Below, piece after piece: positions 11,673 to 24,244 of a stretch of DNA of 64,000 bases. The notes beneath the pieces are model-generated. The model did no database searches. It had not been told where the DNA came from and saw nothing but the letters and a program-made list of their open reading frames with translations. Within the stretch, counting starts at the first letter, position 1; the number at the start of each line of letters is the position of its first letter. The translations under genes were made by a program, and so were the position numbers. Origin of the DNA: Megamerina dolium (lineage: Eukaryota; Arthropoda; Insecta; Diptera; Megamerinidae); NCBI GenBank assembly GCA_963854835.1, contig OY978525.1:22148253-22212252 (forward strand), given 5' to 3'.

Positions 11673-12273
11673 GGGTTAATATGGTAGTTGTACATAATCT
11701 GGCAAAAAATTAATATGCCATGCCCACTTCTTAATGGGGCTACCATACAAAGTTGCGAAAATTTAAAAAAATTTAAACCGCTATAACTTACGAACTATTC
11801 AAAGTAGGACAAACCAATTTAAGGTGTGGATTAAGATTGAAAAATTAATTGGATTTACAAGAAAGAGGTAAGCCACGGCAACTTTTTATATAGCTCCCAT
11901 ACTATGTCTCGGAATTATCTTAAAAACCTCCTTTAAATTATCCCTTTTAGAACTCTCATAACATACAAAGTACTTCGTCAAAGTCAACCATATTTCGGGT
12001 GTAAATTAGTAGTATATGCGAAAATTGTTTTTCAAAAAGTGGAAATAAAAGAAAAAGATGGATATTCGAGTAAACTTTATATATATATATATATCTACAT
12101 ATGTAGAGTATAATTTGGTCGGCCCCAGCCGACTGTAAGGAGATTTTTTTCATTTCTTTTTGCTGCATCAGTAACTGCAACAATTGTTTTGAATGGATAT
12201 TGCACAATATAAAAAGTTTTTACTATACACATGCATATGGTGCAGGGTATTTCCACCAGAGGTATAAAGAGGC

Positions 12274-12520
12274 GTTACGGAACGATGTTAACGAACTTTT
12301 TTTGGCCTGAAATTTGTGCTATGGACTTGGATGACGTTTATTTTTAGCACGACTTGCGAGAAATGCCATACAGCTGGTGAAACAATGGCTCTATCGCTTG
12401 AAAAATGTCCTGGACAGCAATTATGTGAAAATGATGCAATGAAAAAATTGCATCAAAAGAATGGCCATATGTAAGAAAAGTCGCGGCGGACATTTGGAAG
12501 ATATTGTATTCCATTACTAA
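12274..12520 (+). pseudogene. Tc1/mariner-superfamily transposase relic
   Basis: Decayed plus-strand coding: YGTMLTNFFWPEICAMDLDD followed by VYF and, in another frame, CHTAGETMAL. This corresponds to the region of mariner-like transposases that carries the second catalytic Asp (usually written FQQDGATCH). After a deletion, the C-terminal signature KKSRGGHLEDIVFHY with a stop appears near 12475-12520. Several stops and frameshifts make it non-functional. It lies just outside the stem-loop end of DINE-like copy 1. Confidence 0.75.
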
Positions 12521-13579
12521 CCTCCGAATTTATACTTTAGATTAAAATAAAATAATTAGCTCTTTTCACAAATATATAATGTTTTTTTTATTTAAAATGA
12601 CACCTCTCATTGAAAGACGCTGTACTTACGTACTTACCCAAATTCGTATATATATGTGTAATATAGTTTAGATGTTCCGAAGCATTTAAAAGTACATAAT
12701 TAACTGTCAACAAATGATAGGCGTGAAACAACCGTGTAATAAATAGCACCCACGTGAGAAAAGGACATTGAAATTTTTCAAAATGTCTTCAAATTGTATA
12801 TCTTCAAATACCACAAATTAGCTACAGTATACATACAGTATATATACAGTGTACATAAAGACATACGTACATAAAGGTATGTATGTATGTACATATACAT
12901 GATCACACATATTTGAAATTATGACACAAGTAGTTTGTAAAAGAAGGAAAGAAAAAAGTAACACAGAAAAAATGAGTGTACTATCTATTCTTTAATGTTT
13001 TTGATTTCGAATGGATTTACTTACTGTAACTGTTTTTATAGGTACATATTCTTCTTGATCTATCTCTTTATTTGTTTTCATAATATTTTATAGCACTCTT
13101 TGTGTATTGTCGTAGCCTTGGATTTTGTTATCGCTACCACATTATTGTTTTGGTTGTTCTACATAGTTTACACGAGTGATTCTGCATTTCCATGGCGTGT
13201 GTATACGTTTATATGCTTGCTGACACATTTTACTGTTTGTCAAAAGTGAGAAATATAGAAACATGAATATCTTTGCGCACACGCACACGTTTATATGCTT
13301 AGTAGACACTTTGTTGTAAGACATTGTTCATAAATGTCGCAAGTACGTTATTTATTACATTGTTTTGATAATCATGCTACCGCCGCTGCTGGTATGGTTT
13401 CTTTTTCTTTGTGATTTTCCTTTTACGACTACATATCATTATTGCACTTAAATATTTTGTTAAAAATAGCAATTTAACTACTTTAAAAAAAAGAGGGATA
13501 GCGAATTTGTGAATAGAGTGAAGAACACATAATTTTATTATGTTCTTCATCAGGTAACATCATTTGTTTTTGGCCTAAT
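12521..13579. other. AT-rich DNA, no gene recognised
   Basis: Contains TACATA/GTATGTATGTACATATACAT runs near 12835-12900. No protein or RNA gene signal was seen. Confidence 0.55.
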
Positions 13580-13591
13580 TATGTATACTCG

Positions 13592-13922
13592 TTGGCCTTC
13601 TGATCTGTAGGTCTTGGTTCAATCCCCGGCTGATGCATAACAAATTTTATATCGAAAAGATTTTTCTTTTGAATGGTACCCACCTGTCGGCAAGCAATTG
13701 GCAATTCTTCCGACAGTAACAACTTGCCATGAAAAAGCTTCTAAAAGAACTCTGTGACAAAGGTCAGAAAGTGATGTCACAAGGGTTTTGCCGTTCAAAA
13801 CCGGCTCAAATAAGTAGGTCCCTTCTGATACTGTCCAAAATTTAACACGCACAACGGTAATTGAAGAGAAGCTCGGCCAATGAGCCCTTCGGGGCTTTAA
13901 GTGCCACATAATTATTTTTTTT
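13592..13922 (+). mobile_element. tRNA-derived SINE, copy S1 (5'-truncated)
   Basis: Matches the SINE body of copies S2 and S5 from CTTCTGATCTGTAGGTC onward, including the B-box-like GGTTCAATCC. It lacks the A-box segment, so pol III transcription from this copy is unlikely. It ends with AAGTGCCACATAATTA and a T-rich tail. A 12-bp TSD, TATGTATACTCG, flanks it at 13580-13591 and 13923-13934, which shows that truncation occurred during insertion. The body includes CGGCAAGCAATTGGCAATTC and GAGAAGCTCGGCCAATGAGC, diagnostic for the family here. Confidence 0.9.
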
Positions 13923-14179
13923 TATGTATACTCGTATATTTGAGGAAAGTCCATTAAGCATAGTTATCTACAATATTATGCGATCCGTCAAGAAATTCCG
14001 GGAATACTAAATTGTTTCAACTTTCACCACTAGTGGTGATATAACGAGAACCGCATCGCCGTTATAGCGCTATTTAAGTGGGAAATGAAAAAAAGGTGAT
14101 CTTTTCAAAACGCCCCGCTCGCTCTGTGTTAGTCGCATGTTAGCCTATCGTTGCATAGAACTGTTTGAGAAGACTACAG

Positions 14180-14550
14180 TTGTTAAAGACCGCCACTGGC
14201 CAGGATGTATACGTACAGTTCGAACGCCGGTAGTCAACAAAACTGTTAAATTAAGAATGCCAAAATATCCACGAATTATCCATTAATCAAATTATTAACA
14301 AAGACTTGGGGCTTGGGTCTTTAAAATACCGTACAGGAAATTTGTTGACTGCAGTTTTGAAAAAAAGTACAATGGAAAAATGCAAACATTTTTTAGTGAA
14401 GTACGCTGATAACTTGCATAGAAATACCGATGAAAAAATGTTTACCGAGCAGAAAAGCTTTAACAAACAAGATAAAAGGTGTAGAGCCCGATCTGAATCC
14501 GTTGGATTACAAATCGTGAACAGTTTTAGAGGCGTGCGGAGAGGCTTTGT
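14180..14550 (+). pseudogene. Tc1/mariner-superfamily transposase relic, N-terminal/middle part
   Basis: Plus-strand fragments read [16 protein letters not shown] (DNA-binding region), then in a shifted frame [20 protein letters not shown], a degenerate first-Asp motif (DEKMFT, expected FTDEKIFT), and [13 protein letters not shown]. The order and spelling match the helix-turn-helix-to-first-catalytic-Asp part of Tc1/mariner transposases. At least one frameshift and the absence of the DD(E/D) remainder make it a dead fragment. It runs directly into the (TA)n tract at 14557. Confidence 0.75.
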
Positions 14551-14554
14551 GCCA

Positions 14555-14556
<2 letters not shown>

Positions 14557-14647
<91 letters not shown>

Positions 14648-14662
14648 TATAAATATATATAC

Positions 14663-14757
<95 letters not shown>
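14557..14757. repeat. Long (TA)n microsatellite
   Basis: About 200 bp of alternating T and A, interrupted only near 14640-14672 by CACATATATATAAATA-type variants. It is fully self-complementary and could extrude as a cruciform. Reading frames across it (repeated Ile-Tyr) are artefacts. Confidence 0.95.
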
Positions 14758-14761
<4 letters not shown>

Positions 14762-14880
14762 TATGTAAAAAATTGGTCCAAAAACATTCATTGTTTTCAA
14801 TTTTATAGTACGAAATGTATGTAATAGTATGCCCTACTAGGCATTAAATGATGATCCGTTTTTCTCTTCCTTCCTAACTA

Positions 14881-14925
14881 TTTCTTTCTCTCTCTCCCTC
14901 ACTCTCTCTCTCTCTCTTTCTCTGT
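14881..14925. repeat. (CT)n-rich microsatellite
   Basis: Pyrimidine tract of CT repeats with CCCTCA and TTT interruptions. No feature is associated. Confidence 0.8.
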
Positions 14926-16454
14926 CATCTCTAAAATAATCTGCAAGATCAATTTCTCACAAGTTTTTTACTCAAATCAGGTTTTATCTACGCAATAGTT
15001 GGAGGTAATTTTGTAACTGGAACTGTGCTGTAGGGGGATTTTTCCTAATTCATCTGGCCTAGCTATTGATGCTACAATGACTCTACTTTCGTATAGCCAT
15101 CTAGAGGTTCTTTTGTGATATACACTGATACGACTCCCTCAATTTATGGATATCAATAGCACTAATACAAACTTCTCAGTTCTTGGCTCACCCCTGCAGC
15201 TTAACCTATCCGGATTTGCTTCCATATTATCCTTGAGCCAGAAATGAACAAGAGTTAGGCTCTGGAATTTTCGTGGAATCAAGTGTAACTCAGCTGTCCT
15301 TTGCATTTCGTATCTTTCTTGCATCTTTCTTTCAGACAAAAGTATGTATATGCAATACAAAAAACTATGGACCACGTCTTGGGCAAGGCATTGAAATGCA
15401 AGTCTTTTTGAGTTTATAATGGCTGTCAAGTAGCGCTGCTGGCCTTGGACAATCCTATCGCCACTTCCAAGATTTTGGGTACTGCTAAATAGAGTAAATT
15501 CTATCACAAGATATATGTAATGATTTAATGTAAATTCGCGTCAAGGGGTTCGTGCGTTCGTGGAGAACGAGGCTCCTTATTATCAGTACAGAGCCTATTT
15601 TGATATTTCCATTCAAAGGCATAAAGATTGCAGCTAACAACTGCGTTGCTCTAATAAACAGGTTAGATTGGTAGTTAGAGAGAGAGAAAAAGCTAGACTG
15701 ACAGTAGGGCTGCCAAACTTACTTGCTAGATGGTCACGGCTTCATATGTCTAAAAGTAGACGGCTTGGTAAAGGGATATTTTCTATTGGCATATAACCTA
15801 AAGGAGGGCTTCACTATGGTCCGAATAAAGTTTGAGATCATTTAAAATTTAGGGAATATTGGCAACTAATTTTAGCCTCCTGAGGCTTTTCCTAAAGGTT
15901 TTATATAAACATAAACATACCAACGGAGCTATGGTCTTAAAAGCCGACACCTTCAATAGGTTTTTAGAAGCTTGAAAAAAAAAGCATCAGAAATTATCAG
16001 AGCAGGTAAATCGCAAACATTTCGAAATTTCTTTATAGCCGCCCTCTTTAACCGTGTTTATCTGCTAATGCTCGTAGTCATACATAGTCTAATGTATATT
16101 ATTGTCAGGGATTTGAACATAAAATTTATTGTTCATTTTACGTCTCTCTCGATTAATCTCTACCTCTCTGTAAGTAAGATTTATGCGTACGTGAAATAAA
16201 ATTGAAATTGATGTTAATGGTCTACCTAATGTTTCATTCAATAGTAAGTAATTGCTTTACTATCTCAAATACCCCAACATTTAGCTTCAACATTCAGATA
16301 TACACCTAGTTGAAGAAGATATAAATATTTATAAACAGCCCATATTTGTATGTAGAAGGAGTGTTGTACCTAGTACGTAGTACAAGCAATCAAATGAATA
16401 ACAATGGCGGTAATCTACAATAGTAATTTCATAAATCAACTTAAATATCACTTA
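14926..16454. other. Spacer with an unassigned open frame
   Basis: A 122-codon minus-strand frame at 15139-15507 has no motif that I recognise and is more likely chance than a gene. The rest is AT-rich with no coding or RNA signal. Confidence 0.5.
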
Positions 16455-18038
16455 TTATACCCTGCATAATGCAATATGCATGGTATATTCATTTCGGTCA
16501 GATGTTTGTGTCCACTTGAAGGAATCTCCGGAGATATAGACATGGATATATATTCGTGATCAGCGTCGATTAAATTTTCGATTTAACGATGTCCGTCCGT
16601 CCGTCCGTCCGTCCGTCCGTCTGTCTGTCACCTGGCTGGTTCGCACGATAACTTGAGTACATATTGAGCTATTTCGATGAAATTTGGCATAAGTAATCTA
16701 TGATCCAAGGGTACGGAGGGGATTGATATTGGGCATGATCGGTCAATAACCACGCCCACACCAAGCATTCAAAGCGACTAACCTCGAAATTTTCAAAATC
16801 TTTAACTTGCTATAACTCACATAATATACCACTTGGGACAACAATATTTTGCACATAGAGTTATATTATATTACTATATAACCTCGCCAAAAGTGGGTGA
16901 GCCACGCCTACTTTCTAGCGTAGCTCCCATACAAAGTGTCTGTACTTCTTTTAAATTGAAACTGCTGTAACTTCTACAATCTTCTGTCTAGAATAACCAT
17001 AATTGACACTTAGATTAACACGGCAGTCTGAAATAATACGGCAGAAAATCAATGTGCCACGCCCACTCCTTTTTGGGTCTCCCATACAAAGTTGCGGAAA
17101 TTAAAAAAAAATGTTACCGGTTATAACTTGCAAACTATTTAGCGTAGAATAACGAGATTTAAGATGTGGATTAGTATTGTACGAGCAACTAGGCTCACAG
17201 AAAATGGGTGCACCATGCCCAGTGTTTATCGTAGCCCCCATACAAATTTTAAATTGAAACAGCTGTAACTTCGGCAATCTTCTGTCTAGAATAACCATAA
17301 TTGACACTTAAATTAATTTCGTAGTCGGCAAAAATCTGGCAGAAAATCAGTGTGCCACGCCCACTCCTTCATGGGTCTCCCATACAAAGTCGAGTGAATT
17401 AAACTAAAATTTTAAGCTCCATAGCTTACAAACCATTTAGCCTAGGACAACGAGACTTAGGGTATGGATTAGTATTGTACGAGCAACTAGGCTCACAGAA
17501 AATGGGCGCACCACGCCCACTGTTTATCGTAGCCCCCATACAAATTTTAAATTGAAACAGCTGTAACTTAGGCAATCTTATGTCTACAATAACCATAATT
17601 GACACTTAAATTAATATCGTAGTCGGAAATAATCTGGCGAAAAATCAGCGTACCACGCCCACTTCTTATTGGGGCTCCCATACAAAGTTGAGGAAATTAA
17701 ACAAAAATGTTAACCACCATAACTTAGAAACTATTCAACGTAGGACACCAAACAGGTGTGGATTAACATTGAAAAATTAATTGGATTTACTAGAAAGTGG
17801 TAAGCCAAGCCCACTTTTTATATAGCTCCCATACTAAGCCTCGGAATTATCTTAAAATCCTTTTACTTCGTCAAAGTCAACCATATTTCGGGTGTAAATT
17901 AGTAGTATATGCAAAAATTGTTTCTCGAAAAGTGGAAATAAAAGAAAAGTTGGATATTCGAGTAAACTTTTTATATACAAATCTACATATGCAGGGTATA
18001 GTTTGGTCGGCCCCAGCCGACTGTAAGGAGATTTTTTT
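16455..18038 (+). mobile_element. DINE-1/mini-me-like element, copy 2 (complete)
   Basis: Begins TATACCCTGCATAATGCAAT and ends at the stem-loop GTCGGCCCCAGCCGAC plus TGTAAGGAGA and a T run. The (GTCY)n tract is at about 16590-16628. Tandem units are marked by ATTGACACTT at 17002, 17300 and 17598 (period 298). Subterminal TATACCCTGCATA/TATGCAGGGTATA are both intact here. At about 1.58 kb with no nested insertion, it is the cleanest copy for defining the family. Confidence 0.8.
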
Positions 18039-19319
18039 GAAGTTAATTTCCCTACAAAATGTTATTTAAAAACGTGTCCGAGTATTTAGGTAATGTATTT
18101 GTGCGTACCAACATACATTTTTGTATTATATTTGAACATATTTATCTACCTTTAACTGTGTAGATGTATATACATCTACACAATTTAATAGTGTGAGTGG
18201 GTGTATAAATGATGGGTAGGATATACTTGAGTACTTTTCTGATATACTTGTACATCTTTCTTCAAAGTTCATTCAACAATTTGTGTAGTAGGTACCTATA
18301 TGTCGTGTTTTGTCTACCACAAATCCTCCATTTTATTTTGATTTATATTCTTTTTCATATAAACAAGTAAGTACGATAAAATTCACTATATATACTATTC
18401 AATAATTATTAATTTTACAAATAAAATGTCAAGCTAGTATTTTTTTTTCAAACTCTTCAATGTTTCTTTTAACAACACATCGATTCGAGTAAATAATTTA
18501 TTTATTTAATTAAAAATTCCAACACCTCTGACTAACTTATGACTTCTTTGCTGCACAGTAATATTGTAATAATAAGCTAAAAAGTTGCTGAACTTACATA
18601 CTACACAATGTACTAATTTACCATTTGATCGGGAGGATAAAGTTTCATGTATGTAACCACCAGTTCCACACTACCTACTTCGTGAGATATATTGTTCAGA
18701 AGTTGAAATCGTCAAAAGATATGCTTGAGTTTTCTCAATTACACTGATCATCATCATGAGTGATAATCCCATCAGTGGATATAGTTGCATATAGAATGAG
18801 CGATTTTCGAAAACTCTGAGAAAGAGAATAAGAAGCAGCAAGTATAACCATGTGCGTTACTGTATGTAACTGTATGTAACTCAGAAGTTTCAGTAAAGTA
18901 CATATTACTCACGTTGGTTCTGGATAGTTTTGCGTAATATAATATCACAATATTTTTCAAGCTAATCTGAAAAATTTTATTAAATTCACATTGAATCTGT
19001 GTAAAAATATTTCAATCAAACTTTTTAAAGTGCACTGTTCATAATAGTAATCGGCATACAAAAATAATATATTTCCATCCACGACCACTAACCACCAATC
19101 ATCAAACCCACCAAACCCATCATAATCATAAAAAGTATACTCTCGGATAAGTAAGTTCAGCTTAATATTCGTTTTTCAATTTTACATATACATATACTTA
19201 TTCATATAAATTGTAATAGTATAGGAAAAAATTGTCAAACAAAATAATATCTTTACAAGTTTGTACACTTTTTTTTTATATTCATATATATTTTTTTTTT
19301 TTATGTTTATATATTTATT
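18039..19319. other. AT-rich DNA, no gene recognised
   Basis: No coding similarity, RNA gene or terminal repeat pair seen. Confidence 0.5.
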
Positions 19320-20035
19320 TAAGGGGAGGTTCTCCTCTTTTTAGCCGAAAATGAAGCGAAATTTGATTGTTTACTGTCGGATAATGAAGAGACATACGAA
19401 CGAACGGTTTTGATGGTTTATTAAGACAACTTTTAAAAATACAAAAAAAAAATTTTGATGAAAAAATCTAATATTGCGGCCCCAAAATGGCGAATCGTGT
19501 CATCCTTTGAAAGCGAGGAGTCGTTCGATAACGTCAAGGTTGCAGCCACTTGTAGTAAACTGAAATCAAAAACTTGTATTTTATATTCAAGTTAATAATA
19601 TTTCCTATGACTTATACCTATTTATAAAGAGTTTTCAAGAAAAATTATCCAATTTATGCATAGTTAAAGAAAAATTTCGATTTTACCCTCTTCTCTTAAA
19701 GTTTTTTTTTTTGTTTAACGACAATTATTGAAGTTTATATTTATTTTAGGTATAAGTCATACGAAAAACCATACTCTTTCAGGAAAATTTTAGATGAAGT
19801 AAATCTGAGCAGTAGATCATGAGCTATGCTTGACGCTAGGATAAAAAAAATGCTTTTGAGATAAACGCGTTTAAAGTTAAAATGCTACATTGTACTCACA
19901 TCAGCATCTTAGCATCAGAGACGCTTTAGTGAGATAAATATGTTGTGGATCGAAAAATACGGTTGCACAAATATTCTAAGCATTTATACCTTTCATTTCA
20001 TCAAGAAAAAAAAAGTCGATTTTTTGAAAAAAAAA
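19320..20035 (-). mobile_element. Possible MITE-like element related to 54713-55448
   Basis: The left border (TAAGGGGAGGTTCTCCTC then CGAAAATGAAG) resembles, in order, the reverse complement of the right border of the element at 54713-55448. Both carry GAGATAAACGCGTTT (19858-19872 here; inverse at about 54895-54910) and both end with an A run, TCGATTTTTT and a short tail. The similar length (~716 versus 736 bp) supports a shared family in opposite orientation. The terminal repeat at 20035 is not clearly preserved, so the boundaries are approximate. Confidence 0.4.
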
Positions 20036-20320
20036 ATGGGCAAGTTTTCTATATAAGTGTATGTATTCACATATTTTTATTTATTTTATTTTATTTATAG
20101 GTACAATTCAAATATGCATATTTGTGGAATTTTGTAATATTTGGTTAAACAACAAGTTTGTAGATTTTTTACTCATTTAATAATATATATAGTACAAAGC
20201 AAATATATATTATAGTGATTATTTACATTATGAAATAATATACTTTGTGTGTACGATAGAACAGTAATTTTATTTTGAAAGTTGATAATTGACAATTATG
20301 TTCTGAATAATAATTTAAAT

Positions 20321-20490
20321 GTCCACATTTCAATGACTCTATGCAATAAATATGGTCTAATGTCAGCAATAAAACGTTCAATATTTTGTTTCAATTCTTC
20401 AAGTGTTCGTAGTTTATCTGCATAAACTAATGACTTCAAATAATCCCATACACAGTAATCTAAAGGTGTTAAATAATAACTTCTTGGAAG
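20321..20490 (-). pseudogene. Tc1/mariner transposase relic, third catalytic Asp region
   Basis: A continuous minus-strand frame of about 55 codons reads LTPLDYCVWDYLKSLVYADK (third catalytic Asp) and then LRTLEELKQNIERFIADIRP. This is the C-terminal third of mariner-like transposases. There is no N-terminal part nearby. It lies just left of the half-copy of the long inverted-repeat element at 20533. Confidence 0.85.
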
Positions 20491-20532
20491 TCAGTTAACA
20501 GTTGCATTTCTTGAATTTATGAATTTACCAAA

Positions 20533-21107
20533 CTTGGCGTGGCTGTCTATTCCTTTATGTGACGGCAGAGCAAAAGCAGAGAGAGCAGAGAAGGAATAAA
20601 TTTACTATAAGGAGCAACAACAACATGTTCGTTTTTTACATTCTACTTTTCTGTTCCTTTACATTGAATATCAACACGTGTTATTACTTGCTGATATTTC
20701 TGATTCTGATATTTAATATTATGAAAATGATAATTAATATTGTGAAACACCTCATATGTTATATAGTAAATGCATATATTTAAAAATATATGCATTGCGT
20801 GAATGGAGTATACCTATAAGTACTCCATACGCATGTACATACATATGTATATATTGAACAATAGTAAAAATTCTTTATGAAAAATTCTATATATAAAATT
20901 CATTCATAAAAATATTTACTATTATGTGATCATATTTCAGTATATGTTAATTTGCTATGTTAATTTACAGAATTTTTCTCCTGGTCATGACATTGCTCTC
21001 TTCAAAATCTCTGTATTCTACAACTCTGTTACGTGACCCTGATAGTTGTAATCAGAAATAAGCTCAAAAGCTAAATTAGGACTTCTCTAGTATTTCACGT
21101 TCTCTGG
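20533..21107 (+). repeat. Solo right half of the long inverted-repeat element found at 31.8-33.0 kb
   Basis: From GCGTGGCTGTCTATTC to TTCACGTTCTCTGG this region matches the right half of the 32-kb element and 160 bp beyond its arm (32827-32987). Its first part agrees better with the left arm read in reverse, and from about 20705 it agrees with the right arm, so it is either a third family member or a recombinant. No protein is encoded. Confidence 0.85.
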
Positions 21108-23926
21108 TAACACCCAAAAGAAAAGGTGATAATTATGGAAGAGCACATTTTTAATCAGAATTAAATTGCTGTAATTATTAAGTAATTTTGCTGCAAAATT
21201 GGTACATGTTGGTGGAATCGGAAGAAAATCATGGCATTCACATAAAAGGATGATTTTGATGCTTAAATTTCAGATATTGTGCAGTACACACGAGTTTAGA
21301 ATTATCAAACTAAAACTCAGTCTATGATGTTATGTTTACCACCACATATTCCAAAAATGTGCTCAATCAGATAAAAACCACACCTACCTTCCATTTAATG
21401 TAATAAGATATTACGTTGAAACTCAGGAAATATGATTGCATTCACTAACAAATGGATAAGCTTGTAAATGGGCATCACCGAATGAAAACCACTTTTACAT
21501 CCCATACAAAAGTATTATTTCTACAAAGGTATTAGCTGACGCTGAAATCGGTGGAATATATTTGTTATTGAATATTATAAATGAGCAGAATCGTATGAAT
21601 ATTACTGCTGGCTCTTATATAAAAGTATGTTTTCGAAGGTTCCAAATATTATTAGAAAACCACGCCCACTTCCCATACAAAAGAATTTTTTCTCGGAAGT
21701 ATATCTGTATGTCTTTTATAGTTTAGGAGTATCTAAGTGTCGGTGTTACTTTAGGCAAGGGAACAACCTAAAAGAGAGTTTTAAAAAGCCGAAATGGAGA
21801 AGACATTAAGCTTTTGTACTTTTTTATTGACCTTTGTTTTTCAACGTTGGCACAAACTGGAAGAGGTTTCTCTCCTTTGACACTTTTCAGCCTGAAAGAA
21901 ATGGGCCCCTTTTCTTAAGGACAACATTCACAGTTTCTAGCAGATTTCTGTACAAAAGTTTTGTACTTAAATTTTTAAATATTGGCCAGAATATTAGATA
22001 TTCAGATAATTAGATAAATTAGATATTTTACAGTGTTAGGAAGATTTATGTTATTGAATGTCCACTGTTCTTGTTTTACTTTATGTGCCTATGCGTACAG
22101 CAGGTGAATAGCAAAAATACATAGTACTAGAAGTGAGAGTTTTTGACAAGTGAATGAACAAAGTGTTCTAGTAAGAGTTAATTTATAAAAAAATTAATTA
22201 AACAATTTAAAGTTAAATGTTTCCACTGTAAAAAAATTAATGTATAGAATAACAGCAGCAATAACAACAATATGGGTGTAAGCAAAAACGACGACAAGTT
22301 AAAATAATTATAAGAGAGCAACTTTTTTCTGTCGTCACATTTTAAAGGCGTTTTTTCTTCGTTTTTTTTTTTATGTCCGTGCATTATATAGAATGTAGGT
22401 TAGGTGCTATTGTTATTATTGTACACACAAAAGTTGCCCTAATGTATAGTATATATATAATTACTCAACAGGGCAATTTTAAAGTGAACATTTAAGCAAA
22501 AAAAGACAAAAAAGAAAAAAGTGGCGAAATATTTTTAAAAAGTTTGCTTATTTTTTTAATGAATAATATGTAGAGAGGTATGTATTTCTATATTATCTCG
22601 CAAAAAAAAGAACTTCTAGGATGATTAGACACCAGGCATGATAAAGCATGAAAAAAAGAAGTAAGTAAACACGCAATAAACTAAGTGCAATATTTTGTTG
22701 GTAAAATGGGTTTTTGTAAGTACAATATTTATTGCTCTTGCTATTTCATGCGAAAACGTGACAAACGCGGAAATATAAGCAAGCAAGCCATGCGTGTTAT
22801 ATTAGTTCATATTTTAATGTTTAAATTATTAATAAAAATAGCTACCATATAAAGCTTCGACATTGATCGGTCCAACATTATAGCTATAATCGCTTCAAAA
22901 ATTTTTATATATATATCATGGTTTGTTGTAAAATGGATTTATCACGGCCATCGATTTATATATCTCCCATAAAAAGTCGTTGTTTTGGCCCACACATTTA
23001 CGTTACTAAAATCCTTTTTAAAAATTAATTTCCAACAGCCATATGTAGTACCTGAATTTACAGAGGACTACTGTTTTGTATAGCTTTTATATAAAGTCAC
23101 TATTCTGCTCAAATCAGTGATGTCGCTATATTCTTAGATTTTTTTTTAGTTTAAAATTAAAATGCAAAGAATCGAAGCACACCTACTAATTTATATACTT
23201 TCTATACAAAATTACTGTTTTATTTTATTCAATAATGCAATTATATTTTCCGAAAATTGCCTATGTGACGTCCATCTTTTGTGTGGGTTCTCAGTTTAGT
23301 GGTCTCTTATACCTTTCATATAAAATTATTATTTTAATCTGTGTGAGTTTGCTCAAATATGACTGTAAGACAAATATTTTAATAATTAAAGATTAATACT
23401 CGAAAGTCTAATTTGTTTACGGCTTAAGCCACCTGTAAAGCTACTACTACTACATATTTCTAATACACAAGAGATTGACATGATTTGCCTATTTTTTATA
23501 TACCTCTTACAAACATACTATGCATCCATTGTAAGGCCGCAAAAAAATTATTTTATTGCTGCTCTGATAAAGGTAGCTAAAGCAAGGGCACTTGTACATT
23601 ACATATATTACTTAAATACAGCGGTAAGTTTGCTGTTTCTTATGAATACATTTTTCAGAGCAGCAGCATATTTTTTAATTTTGTTTTTAATTTATTTTAC
23701 AATATAATTCGCAAGAGAAGAATTAAAAACCTACTCGCCCATAAGCTAAAAATAAAGAAACCACAAATTTATATATTTAGATTTAGCTAAGACGAAATTA
23801 AGTAGCAAATGGCAAATGTCAAACTACAAAAAAATTATGTTGAGATGAGGTAACATAGTAATAAATGGTATTTCTGAGGATAACAAGCTGACGGCAAATG
23901 ATATCCAAAAGATTATAATATTTTTC
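21108..23926. other. Degenerate repeat DNA, probably old DINE-like sequence
   Basis: Scattered blocks such as ACCACGCCCACTTCCCATAC (about 21658) and CCCATACAAAAG recall the DINE-like tandem unit, but order and spacing are lost. No coding signal was found. The assignment is tentative. Confidence 0.4.
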
Positions 23927-23958
23927 TGCAGCATTTGCTTAAGCAAGCAAATGCTGCA
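23927..23958. repeat. Perfect hairpin, 14-bp arms
   Basis: TGCAGCATTTGCTT, loop AAGC, then AAGCAAATGCTGCA. The arms are perfect and no T run or gene is adjacent, so it is not an obvious terminator or miRNA precursor. Confidence 0.9.
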
Positions 23959-24209
23959 AATGGCTTATGATTTAAAGTATTTATCATTTCTTTACTATAG
24001 AAATTCTTATCATACTAGTTAATAAAATTTGGTATTTTCTCTGATCTTACTTTGATCAATGCCGGTTTTATTCTATTCGTTCTTATAAAAATACTTTTGC
24101 ACTGAGCGTTCACCAACAAACGGTAAATGAATGCTCCTCTCTCTTACTCATTATCTCTCGAAATCAATTAAGCTGCCTTGATCTTGTTGAATTAAGCTTC
24201 GCCAAAGAT

Positions 24210-24244
24210 CGATGACAGTAAATGCATTGCATTTACTGTCATCG
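24210..24244. repeat. Perfect hairpin, 17-bp arms
   Basis: CGATGACAGTAAATGCA, one T, then the exact reverse complement. An imperfect outer pairing continues with TTAAGCTT (24192) against AAGCTTAA (near 24260), extending the arms to about 30 bp. A short match to the MITE-like element (ATGAGCTATACTTGACGC) lies at about 24306, so it may be a relic end. Confidence 0.9.

Larger units (their letters stand above)
6844..12150 (+). mobile_element. DINE-1/mini-me-like (Helentron-associated) element, copy 1, interrupted by an RTE
   Basis: It starts with TATACCCTGCATAATGCAAT, which can fold with ATGCAAGGTATA just inside. A (GTCC)n(GTCT)n tract at 6980-7014 follows, then an array of ~296-bp tandem units. 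It ends with a GC-rich stem-loop, GTCGGC-CCCA-GCCGAC at 12118-12133, followed by TGTAAGGAGA and a T run. Subterminal TATACCCTGCATA and its inverse TATGCAGGGTATA (mutated here, intact in other copies) form an inverted pair. No protein is encoded. The layout (subterminal inverted repeat, (GTCY)n microsatellite, stem-loop near one end) is that described for DINE-1/mini-me elements of flies, thought to be mobilised by Helentron enzymes. The RTE at 8298-11656 is nested inside; without it the element is about 1.9 kb. Confidence 0.75.

Noticed and set aside
14287..14824. Open frames of repeated Ile-Tyr across 14557-14757 on both strands
   Set aside because: They are translations of the (TA)n microsatellite. 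Only the part before 14555 on the plus strand has transposase similarity.
15139..15507. 122-codon minus-strand open frame as a host gene
   Set aside because: No recognised motif, no conserved neighbour and no splice structure that I could support. It is within chance length for this composition.
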